A stretch of DNA of 23,238 bases from CAIOSQ01 sp041178225 (GTDB lineage Bacteria; Pseudomonadota; Alphaproteobacteria; CACIAM-22H2): contig JBEGVV010000058.1 in the NCBI GenBank assembly GCA_041178225.1, positions 1 through 23,238 of the forward strand, in the 5' to 3' direction. A program made the position numbers and the translations under genes. How positions within the stretch are numbered: position 1 is the first letter of the stretch; each line of letters begins with the position of its first letter. The notes below the pieces were generated by a model, which searched no databases, was not told the origin of the DNA, and saw only the letters and a list, made by a program, of their open reading frames with translations. Of the stretch, positions 1-7,470 are shown piece after piece.

Positions 1-708
1 GGGATCCTGAGCATCCTGATCCTGCCGGTGTTCCACGGCACGGAACTCTGGGGCTTCATCGGCTTCGACGCCTGCGAGCGCGCGATCGAGTGGACCCCCG
101 ACGACGTCGCGCTCCTGAAGATCGTCACGGAGGCCACCGGCCTCGCCGTCGAGCGCACCCACGCGGAAGGCGAGATCTACCGGATCGCCGTGCAGGACGC
201 GCTGACCGGCCTCCACAACCGCCGCTACATGCTCGACCGCCTGGCGCAGCTCGCCGGCGAGGCCGCGCGCGGCCAAGCGCGCTTCGCCGTCGCTCTCGTC
301 GACATCGACTTCTTCAAGCGCGTCAACGACACCCACGGCCATGCCGCCGGCGACCTCGTGCTGCAGCGCTTCGCCGCCGCCCTGCAGCAGCATTTCCGCA
401 CCTACGACCTGGTCGGCCGCCATGGCGGGGAGGAATTCCTGGTCGTGATGCTCAACGCCGAGGCGGCACAGCTCGCCGCCCGGCTCGACGCGCTGCGCGC
501 GGCGCTCGCGGGCCAGCCGATCCGCCTCGAGGACGGCGAGGTCGTCCTGCGCTTCAGCGCCGGCGTCGCCGCGAGCCACGAGGCCGCGGGCCAGGACATG
601 GTGCGCGAGCTGCTCGACGCCGCGGACAAGCGCCTCTACCAGGCCAAGCGCGCGGGCCGCGACCGCGTCGTGGCGACCACCCGCGCGCGGCACCCGCGCA
701 GGTCCTAG
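1..708 (+). CDS. GAF-GGDEF diguanylate cyclase, 5' end missing
   Basis: Makes the second messenger c-di-GMP from two GTP. The reading frame is open from base 1, so the N-terminus lies outside the window; a GTG at 28 is internal and not the likely start. Codons 1-60 look like the tail of a GAF sensor domain (hydrophobic strand, then WGFIGFD and a helix ending LAVERTHAEGE). The GGDEF domain follows, opening with DALTGLHNRR near codon 64. The active-site loop is GGEEF (codons 142-146), a catalytically competent version. RTYD lies five residues before it, matching the RxxD inhibitory I-site, so product feedback is expected. The fragment ends in a short basic tail. What the GAF domain senses is not visible. 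The next gene starts 56 bases downstream on the same strand. Confidence 0.93.
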   Translation, partial: GILSILILPVFHGTELWGFIGFDACERAIEWTPDDVALLKIVTEATGLAVERTHAEGEIYRIAVQDALTGLHNRRYMLDRLAQLAGEAARGQARFAVALVDIDFFKRVNDTHGHAAGDLVLQRFAAALQQHFRTYDLVGRHGGEEFLVVMLNAEAAQLAARLDALRAALAGQPIRLEDGEVVLRFSAGVAASHEAAGQDMVRELLDAADKRLYQAKRAGRDRVVATTRARHPRRS

Positions 709-750
709 GGCCGCCGCGCCCGGGGCTGGCGAGCGGGCCCGCGACCGGAG

Positions 751-756
751 TATCTA
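751..756 (+). promoter_or_regulatory. possible -10 element close to the RuBisCO-like gene start
   Basis: TATCTA lies 8 bases before the ATG at 765 in otherwise GC-rich sequence. If used, the transcript would begin almost at the start codon (leaderless). No good -35 was found at 16-18 bases upstream, and there is no Shine-Dalgarno sequence between it and the ATG. Weak evidence. Confidence 0.28.
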
Positions 757-764
757 GCGCCCCC

Positions 765-1865
765 ATGGACAGGATCATCGCCACGTACCGCGTGCGCGCG
801 GACGCCGCCTCGATCGCCGCGCGCGCCCAGGCGATCGCCGTCGAGCAGAGCGTCGAGATGCCGGTCGCGGCGATCGACGACCGCCGCGTGCTCGACGAGG
901 TCGTCGGCCGCGTCGAGCACATCGCCGACGCCGGCGACGGGCGCTTCGACGTGCGCATCGCGCTCGCCGCGTCGACGACGGGCCACGAGCCCGGGCAGCT
1001 GCTGAACATGCTGTTCGGCAACGCCTCGATCCTCGACGACGTGGAGCTGCGCGACGCGGAGTTCCCGGACGCGATGGCGCGCGGCTTCGGCGGGCCGCAT
1101 CACGGCCTCGCGGGCCTGCGCGCGATGGTCGGGGCCGGCGCGCGCGCGCTGACCTGCTCGGCGCTCAAGCCGCAGGGGCTGCCGCCGGAGGGCCTCGCGC
1201 GGGTCGCCGCGGCGCTGGCGCGCGGGCGCATCGACTTCATCAAGGACGACCACGGCCTCGCCGACCAGGCGTACAGCCCCTTCGCGCGGCGCGTGGAGGC
1301 CTGCGCGGCCGCGATCCGCGACGCCGCCGCGCAGGCCGGCGCGCGCACGCGCTACGCGCCGAGCGTCACCGGCGACCTCGACGCGATGCGCCGCCAGGTG
1401 CGCTGCGCGATCGACAACGGCGTCGACATGGTGCTGGTCGCGCCGATGATCTCCGGCCTGCCGGCCTTCCACGCGCTGGTGCGCGAGTTCCCGGCGATGG
1501 CCTTCATGGCGCATCCGGCCATGGCCGGCGCGGCGCGCATCGCGCCGCCGCTGCTGCTCGGCCGGATCTTCCGCATGCTCGGCGCCGACGCCACGGTCTT
1601 CCCCAACCATGGCGGCCGCTTCGGCTACTCGCCGGAGACCTGCCGCGCGCTCGCGCGCGCCGCGCTCGACCCCGATCGCGGGCTGCACGCGACCGTGCCC
1701 GTCCCCGCGGGCGGCATGACGACCGAGCGCGTGCCCGAGATGCTCGCCTTCTACGGCGCCGACGTCATGCTGCTCGTCGGCGGCGCGCTGCTCGCGGCAC
1801 GCGAGCGCCTCGCCGAGGAGGCCGCCCGTTTCTCCCGCAGCGTCGCGGAGCACGCACATGGATGA
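765..1865 (+). CDS. RuBisCO-like protein (form IV), probable 5-methylthioribulose-1-phosphate isomerase
   Basis: A 366-residue member of the RuBisCO large-subunit superfamily. Visible landmarks are PGQLLNMLFGN (77-86), the KPQG lysine (K135), the metal-site segment IKDDHGLADQ (159-168), NHGGRFGYSP (281-290), and the phosphate-binding AGGM (315-318) and VGGALL (338-343). K160 and D162 match the carbamylated Lys and the Asp of true RuBisCO, but the following Glu ligand is His163. The loop-6 lysine context is also absent, so CO2 fixation is very unlikely. The cupin gene overlaps it by 8 bases. In R. rubrum such an RLP isomerises 5-methylthioribulose-1-phosphate to 1-methylthioxylulose-5-phosphate, which a cupin then converts to DXP. 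That role is inferred here from the pairing. Alternatives are an MtnW-type enolase or an isoapionate-pathway RLP. The ATG at 765 begins MDRIIATYRV, the family N-terminus; upstream codons are a shadow of the GGDEF gene. Confidence 0.85.
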   Translation: MDRIIATYRVRADAASIAARAQAIAVEQSVEMPVAAIDDRRVLDEVVGRVEHIADAGDGRFDVRIALAASTTGHEPGQLLNMLFGNASILDDVELRDAEFPDAMARGFGGPHHGLAGLRAMVGAGARALTCSALKPQGLPPEGLARVAAALARGRIDFIKDDHGLADQAYSPFARRVEACAAAIRDAAAQAGARTRYAPSVTGDLDAMRRQVRCAIDNGVDMVLVAPMISGLPAFHALVREFPAMAFMAHPAMAGAARIAPPLLLGRIFRMLGADATVFPNHGGRFGYSPETCRALARAALDPDRGLHATVPVPAGGMTTERVPEMLAFYGADVMLLVGGALLAARERLAEEAARFSRSVAEHAHG

Positions 1866-2352
1866 CACGACCGCCGCCCGGCCGACCGCCGCCCTGCCGA
1901 CCGCCATCGCGACCTTCCGCCCCTCGACCGGCGCATGCCGCTGGGAGGGCGTGGACGAGCACGCCTACAAGGAGGAGGGCAGCGCGCCCTTCCGCTCCAT
2001 CACGCGCCGCGTGCTGTTCGGCGACCCGCGCCTTTCCTGCGAGCTGCGCTACTTCGAGGTCGCCCCCGGCGGCTACTCGACGCTCGAGCGCCACGAGCAC
2101 GTGCATGGCGTGATGATCCTGCGCGGCGCTGGCACCTGCCTCGTGGGCGGCGAGGTGCGCGCCGTGGCGATGCACGACCTCGTGTCGATCCCGCCGATGG
2201 CCTGGCACCAGTTCCGCGCCGCCCCCGACGCGCCGCTGGGCTTCCTGTGCATGGTCGACGTGGCGCGCGACCGGCCGCAGCTGCCGACCGAGGCGGAGCT
2301 CGCGGTGCTGCGCCGCGACCCGGCCATCGCCGCCTTCCTCGACGGCGGCTGA
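1858..2352 (+). CDS. cupin protein, probable methylthioxylulose-5-phosphate methylsulfurylase
   Basis: A 164-residue single-domain cupin. Motif 1 is PGGYSTLERHEHVHGVMILR, giving H79, H81 and H83 as metal-ligand candidates. Motif 2 is IPPMAWHQF, giving H117. A cysteine, C131, follows in GFLCMVD and could be a thiol nucleophile. The gene starts within the last codons of the RuBisCO-like gene, so the two are translationally coupled. In R. rubrum a manganese cupin acts directly after the RLP, removing the methylthio group from 1-methylthioxylulose-5-phosphate to give DXP, the isoprenoid precursor. The assignment rests on this pairing plus cupin motifs. Sequence alone would only say cupin, and small cupins do many things. 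Only 13 bases separate its stop from the converging DUF3047 gene. Confidence 0.8.
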   Translation: MDDTTAARPTAALPTAIATFRPSTGACRWEGVDEHAYKEEGSAPFRSITRRVLFGDPRLSCELRYFEVAPGGYSTLERHEHVHGVMILRGAGTCLVGGEVRAVAMHDLVSIPPMAWHQFRAAPDAPLGFLCMVDVARDRPQLPTEAELAVLRRDPAIAAFLDGG

Positions 2353-2365
2353 ACCGCGCGGCGCC

Positions 2366-3061
2366 TCAGCAGGGCCCGAGCCGGATCCGCTCGATGCGCG
2401 CGTCGAGCCGGGACCTGGTGTCGTCCACGTCCGTGCCGACCATGATCTCCATGGCCAGGGGCGCCGCGGTGCCGCGGAAGGCCAGCTTCCAGTCGCGCGC
2501 CAGCTCGACCTTCTCCTCGAACCAGCGGCCATGCCCGGCATCGGCCGCGCGCAGCACGAAGACCTCGCCGAGCCCGTGCGCGTAGGGGTTCGTGAACGGG
2601 CGCGCCTCGCGCCCCGTGCCGCCCCAGACATAGACGAGCATGCTGCGCGGCAGGCGATGGTCGCCCGCCAGCGCCTGGGCCAGCGCGTGCTTGGTGCGCT
2701 GGACGAAGCCCGCCTCGGTCGGCCAGCCATCGAAGCCGACCGTGATCGCGATCGCGCGATCGTCGCCGCCGCGGCGGTCGAGCGGCGTCGGCGGCGGCCC
2801 GGCATCGACGCGCCAGCGCCAGGACAGGCACTCGCCGCCCTTGTCGACGGGGCGCCAGACGAAGCTGGCCTGCGCCTGCGCGGTCAGGCGCAGGCCGCCC
2901 TCCGGAAGCGCCTCGAAGGTCGCGGGCTCGATCCCCGACCAGCCGCCCTTGGTCCAGCCGGCGTCGCGCAGCGCGTCGGAAGTCGGCAGGCGCTCGGCCG
3001 GCGCGCCGATGAAGGGCGCGAGCAGGAGCACCGCGAGCGCGCGGCGAAGGCGGCTCGGCAT
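2366..3061 (-). CDS. DUF3047 family exported protein
   Basis: A 231-residue protein of unknown function. It begins MPSRLRRALAVLLLAPFIGA, a basic n-region plus hydrophobic stretch typical of a Sec signal peptide with likely cleavage near residue 22, so it should be periplasmic. The mature part is rich in Trp and beta strands: FVWRPVDKGG (68-77), LSWRWRVD (79-86), TVGFDGWPTE (107-116), MLVYVWGGTG (141-150) and GTDVDDTRSR (209-218). The Trp-rich centre and Asp-rich C-terminal turn match DUF3047. The ATG at 3061 is preferred because it opens directly onto the signal peptide; the longer open frame upstream overlaps the HupE gene. It lies 32 bases after the HupE-like gene and may be cotranscribed with it. 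Confidence 0.78.
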   Translation of the reverse strand: MPSRLRRALAVLLLAPFIGAPAERLPTSDALRDAGWTKGGWSGIEPATFEALPEGGLRLTAQAQASFVWRPVDKGGECLSWRWRVDAGPPPTPLDRRGGDDRAIAITVGFDGWPTEAGFVQRTKHALAQALAGDHRLPRSMLVYVWGGTGREARPFTNPYAHGLGEVFVLRAADAGHGRWFEEKVELARDWKLAFRGTAAPLAMEIMVGTDVDDTRSRLDARIERIRLGPC

Positions 3062-3093
3062 GCGCCGTCGGCAGGATCGCGGCGTCGCGCGGA

Positions 3094-3684
3094 TCAGGCG
3101 GCGAGCAGCAGGGCGCCAGCGAGCGCGATGGCGGCGCCCAGCGCGCGCGCGAGGCGCGGGGCCGGGCGCGCGACGAGTGCCACGCCCGCGAGGCCGATCG
3201 CGTGCAGCGTCGCCGTCGCCAGCATGAAGCCCGAAGCGGTCGCGAGGGCGGAGGCGCCGGCCAGCAGCTCGCCGCCATGGGCGTGGCCGTGGAAGACGGC
3301 GAAGGCGGCGACCAGCGCGACCGCGATCCAGGTCGCCGGCCGCGCGGCGAAGGCGATCGCCGCGCCGAGCGCCAGGACCGAGAGCGCGATCGCGACCTCC
3401 ACGCCGGGCAGGGCGAGGCCGGACATGGCCAGCGCCGCGCCCGCCGCCATCGCGACGAGGAAGCCGGCGGGCAGCGCGCGGGACGCGAGGCGGCCGGACT
3501 GCGCGGCCCAGGCGCCGACCGCGACCATGGCGAGCGCGTGGTCGAGGCCGGAGAAGGGATGGGCGAGGCCCGCGAGGAAGCCAGCGGCCTCGCTGCCGCC
3601 GACATGCGCCGCGGCCGGGCCGGCCGCCAGCGCGAGCACCGAAGCCAGCGCGACCCCGCGCGACGCGACAAACCGACCGACCAT
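3094..3684 (-). CDS. HupE/UreJ family metal (nickel) permease
   Basis: A 196-residue inner-membrane protein. Residues 1-26 form a cleavable-looking signal sequence ending AAGPAAA, leaving mature His27. The family hallmark HPFSGLDHALAM (42-53) supplies His and Asp residues expected to bind the metal. A further His cluster, FHGHAHGGE (131-139), and H161 lie in later helices; about six hydrophobic segments are visible. Family members import nickel for hydrogenase or urease, sometimes cobalt. No hydrogenase, urease or cobalamin genes are in this window, so the substrate is inferred. A strong ribosome-binding site, GGGGAG, lies just before the ATG, which suits a separately translated gene 98 bases downstream of the PhyH-like gene. 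Confidence 0.85.
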   Translation of the reverse strand: MVGRFVASRGVALASVLALAAGPAAAHVGGSEAAGFLAGLAHPFSGLDHALAMVAVGAWAAQSGRLASRALPAGFLVAMAAGAALAMSGLALPGVEVAIALSVLALGAAIAFAARPATWIAVALVAAFAVFHGHAHGGELLAGASALATASGFMLATATLHAIGLAGVALVARPAPRLARALGAAIALAGALLLAA

Positions 3685-3721
3685 GATGCGCTCCCCGTTC
3701 CCGAAGATGGATCCAAGCCTC

Positions 3722-3751
3722 GCGGGCCTGCGCGCGCGAGGATAGGCCCGC
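3722..3751 (-). terminator. inverted repeat between two minus-strand genes
   Basis: GCGGGCCT (3722-3729) pairs perfectly with AGGCCCGC (3744-3751) around a 14-base loop, 31 bases past the stop of the dioxygenase gene in its transcription direction. No T-tract follows, so intrinsic termination is uncertain. It may only stabilise the mRNA end or separate hupE expression. Confidence 0.3.
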
Positions 3752-3782
3752 CCCCGCGCGGTTGCCAGCGCGGCGGCGCCGG

Positions 3783-4925
3783 TCAGATGCTGAGGTCGAG
3801 GAGGTTGTAGTCGCGCATCGAGGCCTTCGCCGCCTCGTCCCAGCGCGGCGCCTCGCCCGCCTCGACATGCGGGCGGTAGGCGAAGGGCGTCTCGTGCGGG
3901 AAGCGGCGGCGGCGCGCGTCGATGCCGTAGCCGATCACGCGCGCGCGCTGGCGGATGCGCGCCTCGTCGTAGGTGGCGGCCGCGTTGTGCAGGCCGCCGC
4001 CGCGCACGCCGAGGACGGAGCGCCGGCGGTGGAAGCCCATGTTGAGCGTGACGCGCCAGTCGCGGCTGGTGTTGGCGAAGGAGCCATGCACGGCCTGGCG
4101 GTTGGTGATCGCCACGTCGCCGGGCGCGCAGACGATCGGCACCGCCTCGGGCAGGCGGTCGCTGCCCGCGGCCTCGGCCATCGCCCGGATGTCGACCTTG
4201 CGCAGCTTGTGCGAGCCCGGCACGACCCAGACGCCGTTGGCCGGCGTGCAGCCATAGAGCTGGGCCATGAAGTTGAAGCCGTGCGTGCCCTCGTCCCAGT
4301 CGGGGCTGTCCCAGTGCGTGACGCCGTCGCGGTGCCAGGCGACCGAGGCGCCGAGGCCGGGCGGCTTGACGAAGATCGCCTCGTTGAACGGCGCGAAGTC
4401 GTCGCCGTTCACCGCCGCGGCCATCGCCAGCAGCTGCGGGTGCCCGTAGACGCGCAGCTGCGTCTCGCTGAACTGCAGCGAGCCCAGGATGAGGTAGACG
4501 ACCTCGTCGGGCGCGTCGGCCGCGGCCTGCGGCTCGTGCATCTTCACGGGATGGCGGCCATTGGCGAAGGACGTGCCGCCCGCCGGGTCGCCGAGCGGCT
4601 TCGACCAGAACAGCGTCGGCGCCTTGCAGTCCGCGGTGATCGCGCGCCGCCCGCGCGCGTCGAGCGTCGCGTCGCTGCGCACCGGCAGGCGGTCGAGCAG
4701 GTCGCGGATGTCGGCGTCGATCTCGGCGAGTTCCTCGGCGCCGAGCACGCCCTCGAGCACGTAGAAGCCGCAGCGCCAGTAGGCCTCGAGGATGTCGGGG
4801 TGGATGCGGCCATCGGGTCCCAAGCGCACCGGCCCGCGATTGCCCAGCGCCGCCGCGCGACGCGCGCCCGCCTCGAGATAGGCCTCCATGGCGGCCTGCT
4901 CGCTTCCATCGTCGATGCCGGACAT
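3783..4925 (-). CDS. PhyH-like Fe(II)/2-oxoglutarate dioxygenase
   Basis: A 380-residue protein of the phytanoyl-CoA dioxygenase (PhyH) family. Such enzymes hydroxylate a small molecule using O2, Fe(II) and 2-oxoglutarate in the cytoplasm. The iron triad is visible as H198 and D200 in WHRDGVTHW, and distal H280 in AVHGSFANTSRDWR, with R288 or R291 placed to hold the 2-oxoglutarate carboxylate. VVPGSHKLRK (234-243) and CAPGDVAITNRQ (266-277) are further family segments. The ATG at 4925 is chosen over an upstream in-frame ATG at 4952 because GGGGAGCGGGGAACG sits immediately before it. The substrate is unknown and the neighbours do not reveal it. It lies 79 bases downstream of moeB on the same strand. 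Confidence 0.85.
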   Translation of the reverse strand: MSGIDDGSEQAAMEAYLEAGARRAAALGNRGPVRLGPDGRIHPDILEAYWRCGFYVLEGVLGAEELAEIDADIRDLLDRLPVRSDATLDARGRRAITADCKAPTLFWSKPLGDPAGGTSFANGRHPVKMHEPQAAADAPDEVVYLILGSLQFSETQLRVYGHPQLLAMAAAVNGDDFAPFNEAIFVKPPGLGASVAWHRDGVTHWDSPDWDEGTHGFNFMAQLYGCTPANGVWVVPGSHKLRKVDIRAMAEAAGSDRLPEAVPIVCAPGDVAITNRQAVHGSFANTSRDWRVTLNMGFHRRRSVLGVRGGGLHNAAATYDEARIRQRARVIGYGIDARRRRFPHETPFAYRPHVEAGEAPRWDEAAKASMRDYNLLDLSI

Positions 4926-5004
4926 CGTTCCCCGCTCCCCCGCTCGATCCACTCGGGGGCCGATCCTAGCCGAGCTTCGCGCCGGGGATGAGGTCCCGCG
5001 CGTC

Positions 5005-5766
5005 CTATGCCGCCTCGCCGCAGGCCGGGCAGGCTGGGTCCTTGCGGACCTTGATGCGGGTGAAGCGCGTGCCGAGCGCGTCGTAGAGGACGAGCGTGCC
5101 CGAGAGGCTGTCGCCGATGCCGAGCAGTTCCTTGATCGCCTCCGCCGCCTGCAGCGTGCCCATCACGCCGGCGACCGCGCCCAGGATCCCCGCCTCCTCG
5201 CAGCGCGGCACGAGGCCAGGCGGCGGCGCCTCGCGGTGCAGGCAGCGATAGCAGGGCCCGCCGGTCCAGGGCTTGAAGGTGGAGAGGTGCCCCTCGAAGC
5301 GCAGCAGCGAGGCCGCCACCAGCGGCTTGCGCAGCCGCGCGCAGGCATCGTTGAGCAGGTAGCGCGTGGCGAAGTTGTCCGAGCCGTCGAGCACGATGTC
5401 GTAGGCCTCGATCAGGCCATCGGCGTTCGAGGCGTCGAGGCGCAGCTGGTGCGGGATCAGCCGCGCCTCGGGGTTGATCGCGGAGAGCCCCTCGATCGCG
5501 CTCTTCGTCTTCGCCATGCCGAGGCGGTCGCTCGCGTGGACGACCTGGCGCTGCAGGTTGGAGAGCTCCACCACGTCGGAATCGACGATCCCGATCGTGC
5601 CCACCCCGGCGGCCGCGAGGTACATGAGCGCCGGGCTGCCCAGGCCGCCCGCGCCGACGACAAGCACGCGCGAGGCCAGCAGCCTCGCCTGCCCCTCCTC
5701 GCCGACCTCGTCGAGGATGAGGTGGCGCGCGTAGCGCAGCTCCTGCTGCTCGGTGAGATCGGTCAT
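5005..5766 (-). CDS. moeB: molybdopterin-synthase adenylyltransferase MoeB/ThiF-type E1 enzyme
   Basis: A 253-residue E1-like enzyme that adenylates the C-terminal Gly-Gly of a ubiquitin-like sulfur carrier (MoaD, or ThiS for ThiF). The nucleotide loop is GAGGLGSP (38-45), followed by VDSDVVELSNLQRQ (61-74), the DGSDN metal/ATP segment (127-131) and a likely reactive Cys189 in PRCEEAG. Zinc knuckles are CYRC (172-175) and CPAC (246-249). There is no C-terminal rhodanese domain, so sulfur would come from another protein. Its ATG overlaps the dut stop by 4 bases, implying coupled translation. MoeB, ThiF and HesA cannot be separated by sequence alone; no moa or thi gene is nearby. Confidence 0.9.
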   Translation of the reverse strand: MTDLTEQQELRYARHLILDEVGEEGQARLLASRVLVVGAGGLGSPALMYLAAAGVGTIGIVDSDVVELSNLQRQVVHASDRLGMAKTKSAIEGLSAINPEARLIPHQLRLDASNADGLIEAYDIVLDGSDNFATRYLLNDACARLRKPLVAASLLRFEGHLSTFKPWTGGPCYRCLHREAPPPGLVPRCEEAGILGAVAGVMGTLQAAEAIKELLGIGDSLSGTLVLYDALGTRFTRIKVRKDPACPACGEAA

Positions 5767-6221
5767 GGAGCGCCCCCCGTCCCCGTCGAGCCGAAGCCGC
5801 CCGCGCCGCGCAGCGTCGCGGGCAGTTCCGCCAGCTCGTCCCAGGCGACGCGCGCCACGGGCGCCACGACAAGCTGCGCGATGCGCATGCCGCGCGTCAC
5901 GACGAAGGGCGCGTCGCCGAGGTTGGCGAGGATGACGCCGACCTCGCCGCGATAGTCGGCGTCGATCGTGCCGGGCGAATTGAGGCAGGTCACGCCGTGG
6001 CGCAGCGCGAGGCCCGAGCGCGGCCGCACCTGCGCCTCCGTGCCCTCCGGCAGGGCGATGGCGATCCCCGTGGGCACCAGCGCGCGGCCGCCGGGTGGGA
6101 TCTCCAGCGGCGCCTCGACGGCGGCGTGCAGGTCACAGCCCGCGGCGCCCGCCGTGGCGTAGGCGGGCAGCGGCAGGTCGCGCCCGTGCGGCAGGCGGGT
6201 GATGGCGGCGCGCAGGATCAT
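5763..6221 (-). CDS. dut: deoxyuridine 5'-triphosphate nucleotidohydrolase (dUTPase)
   Basis: Hydrolyses dUTP to dUMP and pyrophosphate, keeping uracil out of DNA and supplying dTMP synthesis. At 152 residues it is the usual trimeric dUTPase size. All five motifs are visible: AGAAGCDLHAA (motif 1), RPRSGLALRHG (2), GTIDADYRGEVGV (3), RGMRIAQLVV (4) and the Gly-rich C-terminal RGAGGFGSTG (5), which closes over the active site. The ATG at 6221 overlaps the coaBC stop in an ATGA junction, and its own stop overlaps the moeB start the same way. The coaBC-dut order is conserved in many proteobacteria. Confidence 0.97.
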   Translation of the reverse strand: MILRAAITRLPHGRDLPLPAYATAGAAGCDLHAAVEAPLEIPPGGRALVPTGIAIALPEGTEAQVRPRSGLALRHGVTCLNSPGTIDADYRGEVGVILANLGDAPFVVTRGMRIAQLVVAPVARVAWDELAELPATLRGAGGFGSTGTGGAP

Positions 6222-7423
6222 CGCCGCCCCAGCGCGCCGGCGATGCGCAGCGCGAGGCGCCGCGCGACCTCGTCCTTGCCCATGCGCGGCCAGGTCTCGA
6301 CGTCGGCCGCGTCGACCACGTGCACGAGGTTGCTGTCGCCGCCGAATATGCCGCTGCCCGGCGAGACGTCGTTGGCGAGGATCCAGTCGCAGCCCTTGCG
6401 CAGCAGCTTGGCGCGCGCGTTGGCGACGAGGTCCTCGGTCTCCGCGGCGAAGCCCACGACGAGGCGCGGGCGACGCTCGTCGCGGCGCGAGAGCGTGGCG
6501 AGGATGTCGGGGTTGGGCGCGAGCGCGATCGCCGGCGGCGGCGCTTCCGCGGATTTCTTGAGCTTCTGCCCGGCCGGCGCGGCGACGCGCCAGTCCGCGA
6601 CCGCGGCGGCGCAGACAGCGACGTCGGCGGGAAGCGCGCGCAGGCAGGCCGCCAGCATCTCCTCGGCGGTCTCGACATGCACGACCTCGACGCCCTTCGG
6701 GTCGGGCAGGCGCACGGGGCCGGAGACCAGCGTCGTGCGCGCGCCCAGCGCCGCGAGCGCGGTCGCGATGGCGTGGCCCTGCTTGCCCGAGGAGCGGTTG
6801 GCGATGTAGCGCACGGGGTCGATCGGCTCGTGCGTCGGGCCCGAGGTGACGAGCGCGCGCATGCCCTCGAGCAGCCCCGCGCCGCCCAGCACGCGGTCGA
6901 TCGCGGCGAGGATCTCCGCGGGCTCGGCCATGCGGCCGACGCCGGTCTCGCCCTCGGCGAGCAGTCCCGAATTGGGGCCGACCACGGCGGCGCCGCGCGC
7001 GGCGAGCGTGGCGATGTTCGCCTGCGTGGCGGGCGAGTTCCACATCACGTGGTTCATCGCCGGGGCGAGCAGCAGCGGCCGGTCGGTCGCGAGCAGCACC
7101 GTGGAGGCGAGGTCGTCGGCGATGCCGAGCGCCGCCTTGGTCACGAGGTCGGCGGTGGCGGGCGCGACGACGACGAGGTCGCAGTCGCGCGCCAGCCGGA
7201 TATGGCCGATCTCGTGCTCGTCGGTGAGCGAGAAGAGGTCGGTGAAGGCGCGCTCGCGCGACAGCGTCGCGACCGAGAGCGGCGTCACGAATTCCTGCGC
7301 CGCGCGCGTGAGGATGCAGCGCACCGACGCGCCGCGCTCGCGCAGGCGGCGGATCAGCTCGAGGCTCTTGTAGGCGGCGATGCCGCCGGCCACGACGAGG
7401 AGGATCGACTTGCCCTGGAGCAT
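6218..7423 (-). CDS. coaBC: bifunctional phosphopantothenoylcysteine decarboxylase/phosphopantothenate-cysteine ligase
   Basis: A 401-residue fusion catalysing two steps of coenzyme A synthesis. The N-terminal CoaC flavoprotein has GGIAAYKS (13-20), the active-site H74 in HIRLAR, and PAMNHVMW with N124. The substrate-clamp flap is NSGLLAEGETGVGRMAEP (151-168). Here the E. coli Cys158 position holds Glu157, an unusual substitution of the catalytic cysteine. The C-terminal CoaB ligase starts near 190 with TSGPTHEPIDPVRYIANR (N209), then AAAVADWR and GQKLKK. The CoaB half looks intact. The start at 7423 gives the canonical N-terminus. The gene is 47 bases downstream of ubiB and overlaps dut by 4. 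Confidence 0.95.
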   Translation of the reverse strand: MLQGKSILLVVAGGIAAYKSLELIRRLRERGASVRCILTRAAQEFVTPLSVATLSRERAFTDLFSLTDEHEIGHIRLARDCDLVVVAPATADLVTKAALGIADDLASTVLLATDRPLLLAPAMNHVMWNSPATQANIATLAARGAAVVGPNSGLLAEGETGVGRMAEPAEILAAIDRVLGGAGLLEGMRALVTSGPTHEPIDPVRYIANRSSGKQGHAIATALAALGARTTLVSGPVRLPDPKGVEVVHVETAEEMLAACLRALPADVAVCAAAVADWRVAAPAGQKLKKSAEAPPPAIALAPNPDILATLSRRDERRPRLVVGFAAETEDLVANARAKLLRKGCDWILANDVSPGSGIFGGDSNLVHVVDAADVETWPRMGKDEVARRLALRIAGALGRR

Positions 7424-7470
7424 GGATGCGTCCCCAGTCTAGGCGTGCCGGGCGCGGCGGCGCGAGCGGC

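Noticed and set aside
705..1907. 400-residue minus-strand open frame opposite the RuBisCO-like gene
   Set aside because: Arg/His/Ala-rich shadow; the plus-strand frame has clear family motifs.
2353..2365. Terminator between the converging cupin and DUF3047 genes
   Set aside because: Only 13 bases with a short CCGCGCGG palindrome and no T-tract.
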